Shown: piece by piece, positions 33,839-43,125 of the stretch
Numbering within the stretch: the stretch's first letter is position 1
Layout of the letters: each line of letters starts with the position of its first letter
Origin: Bacteroidota bacterium
Lineage (GTDB): Bacteria > Bacteroidota > Bacteroidia > Bacteroidales > UBA7960
NCBI GenBank assembly: GCA_018335675.1
Contig: JAGXRQ010000098.1
Location: forward strand, 1-50,737
Length of the DNA stretch: 50,737 nucleotides
Direction: 5' to 3'
The notes under the pieces: model-generated
What the model was told of the DNA's origin: nothing
Seen by the model: only the letters and a program-made list of their open reading frames with translations
Database searches by the model: none
Translations under genes and position numbers: made by a program

Positions 33839-35569
33839 TTATAATTTCTTTGAATACATATGTAATACAAATGCGAATGCAATAAATCTATCCTGTTCCG
33901 CTTCGTCACCACAATTACTTATATAGCTATCAACTGGTATTAACTCATTTAACTTCGGATTATTTAAAACAGCCTGTAGAAACTTGTGCTTTTTAATCAT
34001 CTTTTTGAAGTTGGCAGAAAGTTTTTGGTTCCTCTTTTTAATATGCATTCTAAAAATGTGACGAATATCTATGCCAAGCCTATAGGTTATTGTTGTGTTG
34101 AGAAAAGGGGGGGCAAACTCCCTGTTTTTTATCTCATAGGGAACTGCAGCTACGTCGCCACAGTTTTCGTTTATCAAACGTTTTTCAAATCTGGCATCAT
34201 CTAAAAAGTGAATTAGGTTGTATGCCGTTTTTGAAACATTGTAATCGGTAAAAGGACTTGCATAGTAAGACAGTTGATTTTCGATAGAAGTCCTAATTCC
34301 TGGGCCCGATTGCACCCACGCCTCATTGTAATACCTATGGACATCATTAATATTGATAAACTTTCGATTTGTGTCAACTATATGCTTGAGCTTTGATTTA
34401 ATGTAGCTTACAAGTTGCAATAAATCATGATTATTGCCAATTCGTTGTTGTCCCGACTTCCCAATGATATTGTTTAAAATCCATTTGTTATAGGAAAACC
34501 TAAACCTGTCGAGGTTAAAATCGTTTCTAAGCATTTCCCCTGCATGACCCGATAGGCCTAACCCCGATACACCTAGCACCTTTTTGCGGTAATGGGCTGT
34601 TCTGTACTCGCGGCTCCAACCATGGTTGGTTCTTATCTGTCCGTCGTAAAATAGGAAAGCCATTCTGAAGTTATGCTCAAGCTGCTCGGTGGTCATATCC
34701 TTGGTTGGAACAACCGGAATCTCAACACAATCCTTATTTACAGCCTGAGCTAACCTTCTTGCTGTTCTGAGATCGTCGTCGGGTGGGTTTTTATGGTTTG
34801 AGCCAACATTTACCTTATTAAAGTTGAAGTGATTTAAACACAACGCAAGAAGCAATCTGCTATCGTAGCCACTCGAAAGACCAACCTCGCATCCATGCTG
34901 GTTTGCAAACGACGAAAATGTGTTAAACCATTTAGCCAAAGCTTGCTGCTGCAAGCTATAAGCTTCTTTTTTATTGGGCTTCGATAAAATAACAGATTTT
35001 TTTGATAGTGGCAAGTATTGTATTTCTTGTGGTAGATTGACTTCGTTACCCCATCTAATTCGCTTAATTTCATTAAAATATGTGTCGAAACCAAAGGAGC
35101 AACCTGTAATCAAATTCTCAATTACCGAAAGCCTATTTAGACTTAATGTTTCCAGTTGCTCGGCAATAGCCAGAAAGGATGATGAAACAATTTTTTTGTT
35201 GTGGTTTACATAAACAGGGTAAAGATTCTCATCGTCATTTGTTAAATATAATGCTCCATTAACATACAATACTAAAGAGAAAGTGCCCTGAACAGAATTT
35301 GAATCAACCCTTTTTTCACAAAAATCGTAATAAAAACTTTGTAACCCCTCAAGCACTTGCTGTCCCTTGTATAAAAATGTGCCAACACAAATCACCATAT
35401 CATTGCCAGCTGCAAAATGATTTATTTGAGGATAAACAATCTTTGGGTATAACAACAGATTAAACAACCCAAGGCTAAACTGCAAGGGCTTGCAAAAGCC
35501 CTTTTGCTCGAAAAGCAATTGTGCCTTTTCCACATCAGTGTTTGTTGGGTAAAGAATAAATGCTCCCAT
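33839..35569 (-). CDS. Asparagine-synthase-like protein without glutaminase Cys
   Basis: A 576-residue protein with an N-terminal Ntn-like region (1-185) and a C-terminal PP-loop synthetase domain: 'GCEVGLSSGYDSRLLLALCL' near 226-245 holds the PP-loop SSGYDSR (232-238). True glutamine-dependent enzymes have Cys as residue 2; this one begins Met-Gly-Ala-Phe, so glutaminase activity is unlikely. Relatives in polysaccharide loci amidate or transfer amines to sugars. It may amidate a uronic or nonulosonic acid using ammonia. Its ATG overlaps the preceding stop (TAATG, 35569). Confidence 0.85.
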   Translation of the reverse strand: MGAFILYPTNTDVEKAQLLFEQKGFCKPLQFSLGLFNLLLYPKIVYPQINHFAAGNDMVICVGTFLYKGQQVLEGLQSFYYDFCEKRVDSNSVQGTFSLVLYVNGALYLTNDDENLYPVYVNHNKKIVSSSFLAIAEQLETLSLNRLSVIENLITGCSFGFDTYFNEIKRIRWGNEVNLPQEIQYLPLSKKSVILSKPNKKEAYSLQQQALAKWFNTFSSFANQHGCEVGLSSGYDSRLLLALCLNHFNFNKVNVGSNHKNPPDDDLRTARRLAQAVNKDCVEIPVVPTKDMTTEQLEHNFRMAFLFYDGQIRTNHGWSREYRTAHYRKKVLGVSGLGLSGHAGEMLRNDFNLDRFRFSYNKWILNNIIGKSGQQRIGNNHDLLQLVSYIKSKLKHIVDTNRKFININDVHRYYNEAWVQSGPGIRTSIENQLSYYASPFTDYNVSKTAYNLIHFLDDARFEKRLINENCGDVAAVPYEIKNREFAPPFLNTTITYRLGIDIRHIFRMHIKKRNQKLSANFKKMIKKHKFLQAVLNNPKLNELIPVDSYISNCGDEAEQDRFIAFAFVLHMYSKKL

Positions 35570-36606
35570 TACAAAACTCCCTTACTTTTAAAAAACTCCC
35601 TTACACCCGGTATTGTCAAAAGCGGCTTATGTACCTGAAGTAGGTTTACATCGCTGTTTGTGTTGGCCTCGAGAATAAACACATCATCGTTCGATAAAAC
35701 AACGTCCCATCCAACATATGGTATCATGGAGGTTTTGCGTGCTGTTTGTAGAATTATTTCCTTTACTTTTAACCAGTTTGGAATTACTACGCCTTCAATT
35801 TGCTTGCCTGTATCAGGATGAACTGATTGCCACTCTAGTTTATCTTTACGGAGATAGGCAACAGCCTTCCCCATTTTCCCAGTATCAACATCAATGCCGG
35901 CACTTAATCCGCCACTACTCCAATTGTCAACATTTCCGCTTTTGAAAGTCCCAAACCGGTGAACAGCAATCGGGATAAATGGTTCTTGGGTTTTAGGATT
36001 AATCATTGTTACCACCCTTAATGTATTTAGTGCCTGAGGATAAAAACTGTTTGAAAATCCTAACTGATTAAAATGATTGTAAAGAATATAGCCCTTAGGG
36101 TCTTTAAGTTTTGACCTCAAACTCTCATCAGAATATGATTCGTCATTTATATAATTTCCACTAGGTGTTGATTTGAGAAACAGTATTCCAAAACCACCTC
36201 CTCCACCAAGTGGCTTTATTACCAAGCTACATCCCTTGCTTAAAAGCTCATTAATAGCAGTCGTAAGGGGTTTAACTTCATCTTTTGCAAATAATAAACC
36301 AGAGTTAATAAGCCCAAGACTTTTAATGGTATTTGAAAAGTAAAGATCGAAAATAAACTTGTTATCAATCAGATATCCAAAGTTTGTGTTAATAAATGGC
36401 GTTTTAACAAATCGCCGGTAATCTGATAAGTAGTCTTTATGGTTGTTTTCTTTAAAGTTATAAATAACATATGATTCTGACAGGAACCCTCTGCTGTAGC
36501 AAAAAACTTTTTGCCAAAAGGATGTTGAAACACTCGATTTTCGCTCTTTCCTAATCAGTCTCAAAGTGTTTTTTAACCTAACAAACCTATCCTTTAAACT
36601 GATCAT
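35569..36606 (-). CDS. Sugar-transfer-associated ATP-grasp protein
   Basis: A 345-residue protein from the ATG at 36606, which overlaps the CapA-like stop (TAATG); a longer start inside capA was rejected. The glycine-rich loop 'SLVIKPLGGGGGFGILFLKS' is near 135-155 and 'YVGWDVVLSNDDVFILEANT' near 297-316 gives the acidic metal site. The pattern resembles the ATP-grasp family associated with sugar transferases (ATPgrasp_ST), whose reaction is not well known. It lies in the CapA to asparagine-synthase-like run. Confidence 0.82.
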   Translation of the reverse strand: MISLKDRFVRLKNTLRLIRKERKSSVSTSFWQKVFCYSRGFLSESYVIYNFKENNHKDYLSDYRRFVKTPFINTNFGYLIDNKFIFDLYFSNTIKSLGLINSGLLFAKDEVKPLTTAINELLSKGCSLVIKPLGGGGGFGILFLKSTPSGNYINDESYSDESLRSKLKDPKGYILYNHFNQLGFSNSFYPQALNTLRVVTMINPKTQEPFIPIAVHRFGTFKSGNVDNWSSGGLSAGIDVDTGKMGKAVAYLRKDKLEWQSVHPDTGKQIEGVVIPNWLKVKEIILQTARKTSMIPYVGWDVVLSNDDVFILEANTNSDVNLLQVHKPLLTIPGVREFFKSKGVL

Positions 36607-37703
36607 TACTTTATTTTTTTGTAATCTCTTATGATAAATCCTAATTTGCCAAGCCACTTAAAATCAAAAAATTGCTTTAACGGGTTACGATAGTAACCAA
36701 AAAGGAACTCATACACCCTATCGATTGCTGATTCCTTAAACGAAATAGCAGCATTAGCAATTTTACTCTTGTTTTTTAAACGGTTTAACCAGGCCAGCCT
36801 TAATAGCTTTCTCCTTATGTTTAACCTTGGAATAATTATTATGTTTCCCTTAAGCTCTTTGGTAGGAAAAAACAGAAAGTCGTTATCGTAGATGCTACTC
36901 TTAGCAGCAATAATCCCAAGCTTGGTTTTGCGTTTTATTGCGGTAAGCTTTCCGTTTTTATAAAAATCGCCAAAGCAAATGCCACCAAGGCTGTAGAAAA
37001 TATGATTCCCTTTGTATCTCTCGTATGGTTGTATGGTGTGAGGGTGATGCCCCATTATAATATGAGCGCCTGCATCAATTACTTGATGCGCTAGTTTTTG
37101 TTGCTGCTTTGAGTAAAAATTAGAGTAATCTGTTCCCCAGTGAATGCTGCAGATAACAATGTCTACCAATGATTTAATTAAAGAAATGTCGTTTTTCACC
37201 TTGTTAGCATCAAAATAGTTAAGCTTAAATTCATCAAAATCTTGATTTTGAGGGTTTGTTCCAATATCCACATAAGCTAAAAATGCAATTTTAGCTCCAC
37301 AGCTCTCTAATATAACAGGAGCCAATTGTTCATCGAGCCACCCGGCACCAGTGTGCTTTACTCCAATGCTATCTAAAACTCCAATGGTTTCCTTCACGCC
37401 GCTAAGTTTGCAGTCGAATATGTGATTATTGGCCAAAGAAACGCAACTTATGTTTAGCATTTTAAGTACTTGCTTAATTGCCACTGGGCTTGTAAAATGG
37501 TGGTGGTTTTTTTTTTCATTCCTTTCGCTAGTTTCAACGGGCATCTCAAGATTTGCAAATACAATAGGGAAGTCTGCAAGAAGATTTTCAATATCTCTGA
37601 AACGAGTAGGATTTTTATCAATCTCTTGGCTGAAAAGACCATTAAGCGCAATATCTCCTATAACTGCGAAAGAATTAGATTGACGAGTTATGTTCTCCCC
37701 CAT
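36606..37703 (-). CDS. CapA family protein (PGA-synthesis type)
   Basis: A 365-residue CapA/PgsA-like protein with the metallophosphatase-like fold: 'SFAVIGDIALNGLF' near 11-24, 'FANLEMPVETSERNEKK' near 49-65, 'SLANNHIFDCKLSGVKET' near 94-111, 'IVICSIHWGTDY' near 183-194 and 'GAHIIMGHHPHTIQPYERYK' near 214-233. CapA proteins are needed for poly-gamma-glutamate capsule in Bacillus, and homologues occur in many polysaccharide loci. Substrate unknown. The start overlaps the end of the polymerase gene by ~29 nt. Confidence 0.87.
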   Translation of the reverse strand: MGENITRQSNSFAVIGDIALNGLFSQEIDKNPTRFRDIENLLADFPIVFANLEMPVETSERNEKKNHHHFTSPVAIKQVLKMLNISCVSLANNHIFDCKLSGVKETIGVLDSIGVKHTGAGWLDEQLAPVILESCGAKIAFLAYVDIGTNPQNQDFDEFKLNYFDANKVKNDISLIKSLVDIVICSIHWGTDYSNFYSKQQQKLAHQVIDAGAHIIMGHHPHTIQPYERYKGNHIFYSLGGICFGDFYKNGKLTAIKRKTKLGIIAAKSSIYDNDFLFFPTKELKGNIIIIPRLNIRRKLLRLAWLNRLKNKSKIANAAISFKESAIDRVYEFLFGYYRNPLKQFFDFKWLGKLGFIIRDYKKIK

Positions 37704-38949
37704 TTGTTTCTTGTTGTTGTTTTTCTTTTATATATAATGCTCTGGCTGTACCTATAAGACCGCCGGCAAAAAGCATAAATAAACTTCTAAAGTTTAAATC
37801 ACCTATACTACCTGCTATTGAAATTAACATTGCCCCGACAATCAGTGCAAACAATGTCGATTTTCCCTCTTTAAAAAAAGGCGTATTCATTTTAAATCTT
37901 AGATATTTATTTGCAATCACGATATAAATTAACATAAACCAGCCAAGTCCGATTATACCTGTGCCATAAAGTAATGCCATATAATCAGTGTGCAGCATTC
38001 TGTGGCCACGATATAAGTATGTATTATAAATTACATCTGTCCCAATCAGCTTATGTTTTAGGGAGCCTTCTGTAAATTTATTTAGTACAAGATCTACTTC
38101 TCCTATTCTACTTTCTCTATCAGTAAACTCAGGATCTTGATATGCAAAGCTTTTTTCCCTGACCGAAATCACTTCATTTAATACATTGATATATAAAGGC
38201 GCAGTAATTATTAGTATAAATGTAATAACCATTAAACCCATTACAACTTTGCCTTTGTATGGGGTAAATAATAAATATACTATCCCACCTATAAAAAGTG
38301 CCAACAGGGCCGCACGCTTCAAAGAAATAAAGACAACTACTAATGCTAATACTGACAGGACAATTACAATAATTTTTTCTCTTCCAGTGCTTAGTACTTT
38401 AATATAAAATGGAACCATAAGAAGAATTATCACAATAGCCTTAGAAATATTTACTCCACCTGAGCCAAAGAAAAAAGAACTTTCCTCACCTCCGTAACCT
38501 CTTAATCCAATTTGAAAATAGTTGCCAATAAAAAAATTAATAACAAACAAAAAACAAGCTATCAACATTGCATTAAGTAGTTTTTTTAATTTTTCAGGAG
38601 TATTTATATAATAATAAGCAATAGGGAACAGTAAAAAGGATAAAACAATTTTTGGGGACTGCACTAAATTTAGATTAAGGTTTTGAGCAAATGGAATTAA
38701 AAGCATCCAATAAATTGCAAATCCAATAATAAAACTATTTGTTTTGTTTGGGACAAAAGCTCGTGGATACGAAAGAATTATAAAAAGTGTTAAGAAAATA
38801 ATTCTGAAAAATCCAGGATTTGCTGTTGCCGGAGGAAAATAATTTGTAGTAATGCTTGCTAATCCATTAACAATAGGGATTAAGATGGTTATCCAATATA
38901 ACCAATAATTATAAGTGTATCTCCTTTCCGATTTTAATAAATCAACCAA
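37675..38949 (-). CDS. Wzy-like O-antigen polymerase/ligase
   Basis: A 424-residue integral membrane protein with about ten to eleven helices and a large periplasmic loop at roughly 265-325 ('EVISVREKSFAYQDPEFTDR', 'YNTYLYRGHRMLHTDYMALL'). The 'HTDYMALLYGTGIIGLGWF' segment is like the O-antigen ligase/Wzy family. It probably polymerises repeat units in the periplasm. The start is TTG at 38949, overlapping the stop of the upstream gene by 8 nt. Confidence 0.8.
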   Translation of the reverse strand: MVDLLKSERRYTYNYWLYWITILIPIVNGLASITTNYFPPATANPGFFRIIFLTLFIILSYPRAFVPNKTNSFIIGFAIYWMLLIPFAQNLNLNLVQSPKIVLSFLLFPIAYYYINTPEKLKKLLNAMLIACFLFVINFFIGNYFQIGLRGYGGEESSFFFGSGGVNISKAIVIILLMVPFYIKVLSTGREKIIVIVLSVLALVVVFISLKRAALLALFIGGIVYLLFTPYKGKVVMGLMVITFILIITAPLYINVLNEVISVREKSFAYQDPEFTDRESRIGEVDLVLNKFTEGSLKHKLIGTDVIYNTYLYRGHRMLHTDYMALLYGTGIIGLGWFMLIYIVIANKYLRFKMNTPFFKEGKSTLFALIVGAMLISIAGSIGDLNFRSLFMLFAGGLIGTARALYIKEKQQQETNGGEHNSSI

Positions 38950-40657
38950 AGCACTCAGTATAAAATTCTTCTAAAAAAGTTTTATTATCAATTAAAAGCT
39001 TGTTATAATCAGGAATTTTTTGATTACCAATATGTCCTCTGTATTGAATATGAAACCCACTGAACTTCTTAATTCTAACAAAATATATATAATTAACAAA
39101 ATGATAGAGAGACTCTTTTTCAGGTATTGGGATGTTTTCCATCCCAGAATATTTCTTAACCATTTCAAAATAACTGTCTTTAGAATCCGGTGACGTAACA
39201 AAAGATTCATTTTTATAATATGGGTCTCCGGCAATAATACACATCTTGCCATTATATGCAGCCTCTATTCCGATTGTGCTTGAATATATTAGCCCAAACA
39301 TCATCCCTTCAATAAGCTTATAGGAATTTATTTTTTCGTGAGAATCAATCAGAAATACATTTGATGATTTTATTCTCTCTTTAATTTTATTGCCAATAAA
39401 ATCACTGCTTGGAGTAATGAGTTTGAGTTCAGCCGGGTGGACTCTTATAATAAGCTTTGTTTCTTTTATGTTTTCCTGCCAAAAATCAATAACCTCAAAA
39501 ATCCAATGCTCCATTGAATTAAATATTGTGTTTCTATCAAGCACTGCTGTGTCAAAATTCAGGTTAGTAAATAGACAGACATACTTATTGATGCCTGCAA
39601 GCTTTGAATCATCGTGTTCTTTATTTAAAACTGCATACATGTCTTTCCCCTGCTTAAGCCCATCAAAAAATTTGTCAACATTTATGACATCTTGACTCCT
39701 AAGTGGGTTTTTTATATAGTATGCTTTCATTTCCTCTTTCCAATTCAGCTTCATTACCTCATCTCCAACTTTGTAAATAAAGCTGTTGTTGCCTAAATAT
39801 GTTTCATAAGAAACCACCTCAGTTCCATGCGAATTGGCCATGTCAAATAAATAAGAATTAAAGGCCAATGTGCCATTGTGTAATATTATTTTCTCTATTT
39901 CAGGGGTCCTTAACAAAAAATTATTTATCACATAATAAAATTTTAACCCTGCCTTAAGTAATTTTTTGTATATCCAAATTTCCTCTTCTGATTCATCAAA
40001 TATTGATTTATAAAAGAATTTCAAAATACTCTTCTTGGTTAGAATTCCAATTTCAAAGCCATTACTTAGCTTAAAGTTGGTACAATCAGTAATCGTTTTT
40101 AAAGAATCTATTTTTTCGTATTCATCGATTATCTTTAATTCGTTTTCACTTGAAATGTATTCATTCATAAATCTTATGTCTGCATTTGTTAGTTTTTTAA
40201 GCTTATCATATCCCCCATAGCACTCATAACAAAATAATGGAATATCTTTCCTGTTTTTACCGATTCTTTCCCTTCCGCAAATATTGAAAGAGCTGTTGCA
40301 AACAAGTAAAACAGGGTGTAATCCTTTTGTTTCAAGGTGTTTAGCTAATAAAAGGACAACCAAATTAAAATTACTATTATTTCCAAACATTATAGGAAAC
40401 AAAACCACATTCTTATTCCCTTTATCAGGTTGAAAGGCATTTTTGAAAGCTTTCCCGAAGCGCTTGTAATTGGAATATATATAAATGTTTTTTTTTATTC
40501 CTGATTTACTCAATATCCAATTAAACATTTTTGGAAATGCACTTGTAATTCCGATTCTTTCGCAAATAATAACAAACATTAGAAAAATACTTTTTAGCCT
40601 TGCAACTCTTTTTAAAAAGGCAATATTTTTCATTTTTAATTTAGAACTATCAGTCAT
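38942..40657 (-). CDS. Capsule polysaccharide biosynthesis protein-like
   Basis: A 571-residue protein. The C-terminal half has the pattern of capsule/lipid-linked transferases: 'KLIIRVHPAELKLITPSSDF' near 400-420, 'INSYKLIEGMMFGLIYSSTI' near 445-465 and 'GIEAAYNGKMCIIAGDPYYK' near 465-485. This resembles KpsS/LipB-type beta-Kdo-transferase-like domains, here with a long N-terminal extension. It may transfer a sugar to the lipid or repeat unit. The family call is moderate. It lies between the flippase and the polymerase. Confidence 0.62.
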   Translation of the reverse strand: MTDSSKLKMKNIAFLKRVARLKSIFLMFVIICERIGITSAFPKMFNWILSKSGIKKNIYIYSNYKRFGKAFKNAFQPDKGNKNVVLFPIMFGNNSNFNLVVLLLAKHLETKGLHPVLLVCNSSFNICGRERIGKNRKDIPLFCYECYGGYDKLKKLTNADIRFMNEYISSENELKIIDEYEKIDSLKTITDCTNFKLSNGFEIGILTKKSILKFFYKSIFDESEEEIWIYKKLLKAGLKFYYVINNFLLRTPEIEKIILHNGTLAFNSYLFDMANSHGTEVVSYETYLGNNSFIYKVGDEVMKLNWKEEMKAYYIKNPLRSQDVINVDKFFDGLKQGKDMYAVLNKEHDDSKLAGINKYVCLFTNLNFDTAVLDRNTIFNSMEHWIFEVIDFWQENIKETKLIIRVHPAELKLITPSSDFIGNKIKERIKSSNVFLIDSHEKINSYKLIEGMMFGLIYSSTIGIEAAYNGKMCIIAGDPYYKNESFVTSPDSKDSYFEMVKKYSGMENIPIPEKESLYHFVNYIYFVRIKKFSGFHIQYRGHIGNQKIPDYNKLLIDNKTFLEEFYTECFG

Positions 40658-40661
40658 TATT

Positions 40662-42164
40662 TCATTTTTTTACGTATTTATAAAATGTTTTCAAATAGCC
40701 TATAGAGTGAAGGTATAATAAAAATGCAATCCCAAACACAGCTATAACAGGTAGGTAAATCAAAACAATCTCTAAGGTACTTTTGTTAATAAAGAAATTC
40801 AAGAGCCACTGATTTATAAACAAAATACTAATTGATGAAAAGATTAAAATAGAATATATAGCTATAAACCGTTTAATATTAAACATCCCTTTATATATTT
40901 TTTGAAGATAAATAAAAACGGCAATGGAAAAAAAGAACTTTCCAGTAATAAGTGCAATAGGTATAGAATGAGGAATAACTTTTATTAAGGTAATCATTAG
41001 ACAAACTTCTACGGCAAACTTTGCAACTACAAAATAAAAAAGTTGCTTATACTTTGATACTATATACATTGTTCTGGAAAGAAAATTCATCATTAGTCCG
41101 GGTAAAAATCCAATAGTTAGTATTTGGTAAATAATTAGGGTGTTTTTTACTGCGTCATTATCAAACTGCCCCCTTCGAAACAGCACAATTAATATTAATG
41201 GAGCAAACACAATAGACAAAATCTGAAATGCAAAACTCAACTTATTCAGTATTCCTTCCATTCTATTGGAATAATTCACAAAACTGTCTATGCCTTTTTC
41301 TTTTTGTTTTACTTGTTCAACGTATGTTGTCGTAAGGATAGATGTAAGCATAATCATCTTAGGCATCTCTGTCAACGACTTCGAATAGTTTAATGTACTT
41401 AGGTATCCTGGTTGAAGATAGCGTAAACTAAGTGTTCTTTCCCAAAAAGTAGATAGATGGTTCACAAGAGTTTGCATGCTTAGAGAAAAAACCTTTCTCA
41501 AAAGATTGACAATCTCTAACCTCTCCTCTATCCAATGTTTAGCTCGAAAAAGATATTTTAATGAAAGTCCATGAATGTTGAAAAACAAAATTGCATTCAC
41601 TGATGAAGTAACCAACGCTCCAATAGCAAATGCAATTATGCCATATCTTTTTACTAAAAAGATTATAACAACAATGCCAATAACTTCTGATAAAAGGCTA
41701 GTGAAAACATAATACTTATAAAGATTTTTATAATACAATAGATTTTTAAATGTAGCAACCAAGGCGGTAGGTAATTTATTTATAATAACAATAACTGATA
41801 AGGTCCAAAATAGTGAAGAAGTATCAGCGCGGATGCTAAACACATTCAACCAGACTGGAACAGTTAATAAGTATAATGAACCTAAAAGCAGCGTAATAAT
41901 CGATATACAAAAAGAAAAGATAACAACTAACCTAATATTTTCTTCTGCCTTGCTTTTCATAGCCGTGATTAACACTTCCCCTGCGCCTCCACCAACCATA
42001 CTGCTAAGCATTGCAGGAATAATCTGTGCTGCCAAAAAGATGTCGATATCCGCTGAAACGCCTAAAAAGAAAGCTAATAATATTTGTTTCCCAAGATTGC
42101 CTAATTTTATTACAATTTGGCCTAGAAAAAGGAAAACAGAATTTTTAGCCTGCGAAATATTCAT
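40662..42164 (-). CDS. MurJ/Wzx-type flippase
   Basis: A 500-residue protein with about 14 membrane helices. The start 'SVFLFLGQIVIKLGNLGKQI' with 'FFLGVSADIDIFLAAQIIPA' near 30-50 is the MurJ/MviN pattern of the MOP superfamily. MurJ flips lipid II, and close relatives flip lipid-linked oligosaccharides. In this locus it probably exports the repeat unit, taking the role of Wzx. It is followed by the capsule-type transferase and Wzy-like genes. Confidence 0.87.
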   Translation of the reverse strand: MNISQAKNSVFLFLGQIVIKLGNLGKQILLAFFLGVSADIDIFLAAQIIPAMLSSMVGGGAGEVLITAMKSKAEENIRLVVIFSFCISIITLLLGSLYLLTVPVWLNVFSIRADTSSLFWTLSVIVIINKLPTALVATFKNLLYYKNLYKYYVFTSLLSEVIGIVVIIFLVKRYGIIAFAIGALVTSSVNAILFFNIHGLSLKYLFRAKHWIEERLEIVNLLRKVFSLSMQTLVNHLSTFWERTLSLRYLQPGYLSTLNYSKSLTEMPKMIMLTSILTTTYVEQVKQKEKGIDSFVNYSNRMEGILNKLSFAFQILSIVFAPLILIVLFRRGQFDNDAVKNTLIIYQILTIGFLPGLMMNFLSRTMYIVSKYKQLFYFVVAKFAVEVCLMITLIKVIPHSIPIALITGKFFFSIAVFIYLQKIYKGMFNIKRFIAIYSILIFSSISILFINQWLLNFFINKSTLEIVLIYLPVIAVFGIAFLLYLHSIGYLKTFYKYVKK

Positions 42165-42172
42165 TCAAATTA

Positions 42173-43120
42173 CTATTTATAATCAGCCATTTTTTGATAT
42201 ATATCCATTTGTGCAAGCTGTTGTTCTATTGATATGAAAATTTGGTGTTTGTTTTCTAAAAAAGCTTCCACTTGCTTGAAAAGTCCCGGCTTAAATGATT
42301 TATCTATTACATCGTCAATATATACATCTTCTAGTTGAATGCTTCCTTTCTTCTGAATCATTAACTTTTCCATAGGTTTAAAATACAATCGATGGTTTTT
42401 TGTTAAAACTTCTACCACCCATCTTCCTGGGGCTTCCCAATTAGCCTGATAGCAAAAAAGCGCTCCTGTTTCCGACACTCCTGCACCTGCAAAAACCGAT
42501 GATGACGGATGCCATTCAAACCCTCCTGCAGTAAAACATTTTACTTCTTTGGGGAATCCTCCTAAGTAAAACGCCAAATCAACAACATGAGTTGAATTGT
42601 TTAAAAAAAGACTTTCTTTTACGCCTGGATGCTTCTTTAAGGTTGCAATAATATGGCTCCACTCTGTAAATTCAAAATTGAAAGATGTAACACCCCCATC
42701 CTCTTCAATAATCTCTTTTGCTTTGATAACGGAAGCATAGAATCTGCGGTTGTATGCTAGTAATACTGTTGCATTCTTCTGTTCAGCAAGTTTGGCAACT
42801 TGTTCTATCTCGTTTTTATTTAATCCACCGGGCTTTTCACAAAGAATTTGTGTTACACCAGCCTCTATTAGTTCTATCGTTGTTTGAGCTAGCGCTTCAA
42901 CCCCGGTTGCAACAATTGCATGGGTTGGCAATTCTTCTGCCTGCAAAATGAAAGCTGAAAGTCCGCCTGTTATAACCTCAACACCTGTGTTCTGTTTAAA
43001 TATTTTGGCTTTTTCTTTTCCTCTTCCAATAACCCAGAAATCTACATCGAGCGATTTTAAAACCTTGGCATACTCAACAGCCATTGAGCCTGCACCTATT
43101 AACCATATTCTTTTCTTCAT
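42173..43120 (-). CDS. Gfo/Idh/MocA family oxidoreductase (copy A)
   Basis: A 315-residue NAD(P)-dependent oxidoreductase with Rossmann start 'RIWLIGAGSMAVEYAKVL' and 'ILCEKPGGLNKNEIEQVAKL' near 91-110 (the EKP motif). 'YNRRFYASVIKAKEIIEEDG' near 122-141 is also typical. It likely oxidises or reduces a nucleotide- or free sugar in the nonulosonic pathway. It is not a close copy of the neighbour 43126-44121. Five bases separate the two genes. Confidence 0.87.
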   Translation of the reverse strand: MKKRIWLIGAGSMAVEYAKVLKSLDVDFWVIGRGKEKAKIFKQNTGVEVITGGLSAFILQAEELPTHAIVATGVEALAQTTIELIEAGVTQILCEKPGGLNKNEIEQVAKLAEQKNATVLLAYNRRFYASVIKAKEIIEEDGGVTSFNFEFTEWSHIIATLKKHPGVKESLFLNNSTHVVDLAFYLGGFPKEVKCFTAGGFEWHPSSSVFAGAGVSETGALFCYQANWEAPGRWVVEVLTKNHRLYFKPMEKLMIQKKGSIQLEDVYIDDVIDKSFKPGLFKQVEAFLENKHQIFISIEQQLAQMDIYQKMADYK

Positions 43121-43125
43121 TTATA

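Noticed and set aside
41833-42237. 134-residue ORF antisense to the flippase gene
   Set aside because: Mirror frame of a hydrophobic gene; no RBS, domain or conserved motif.
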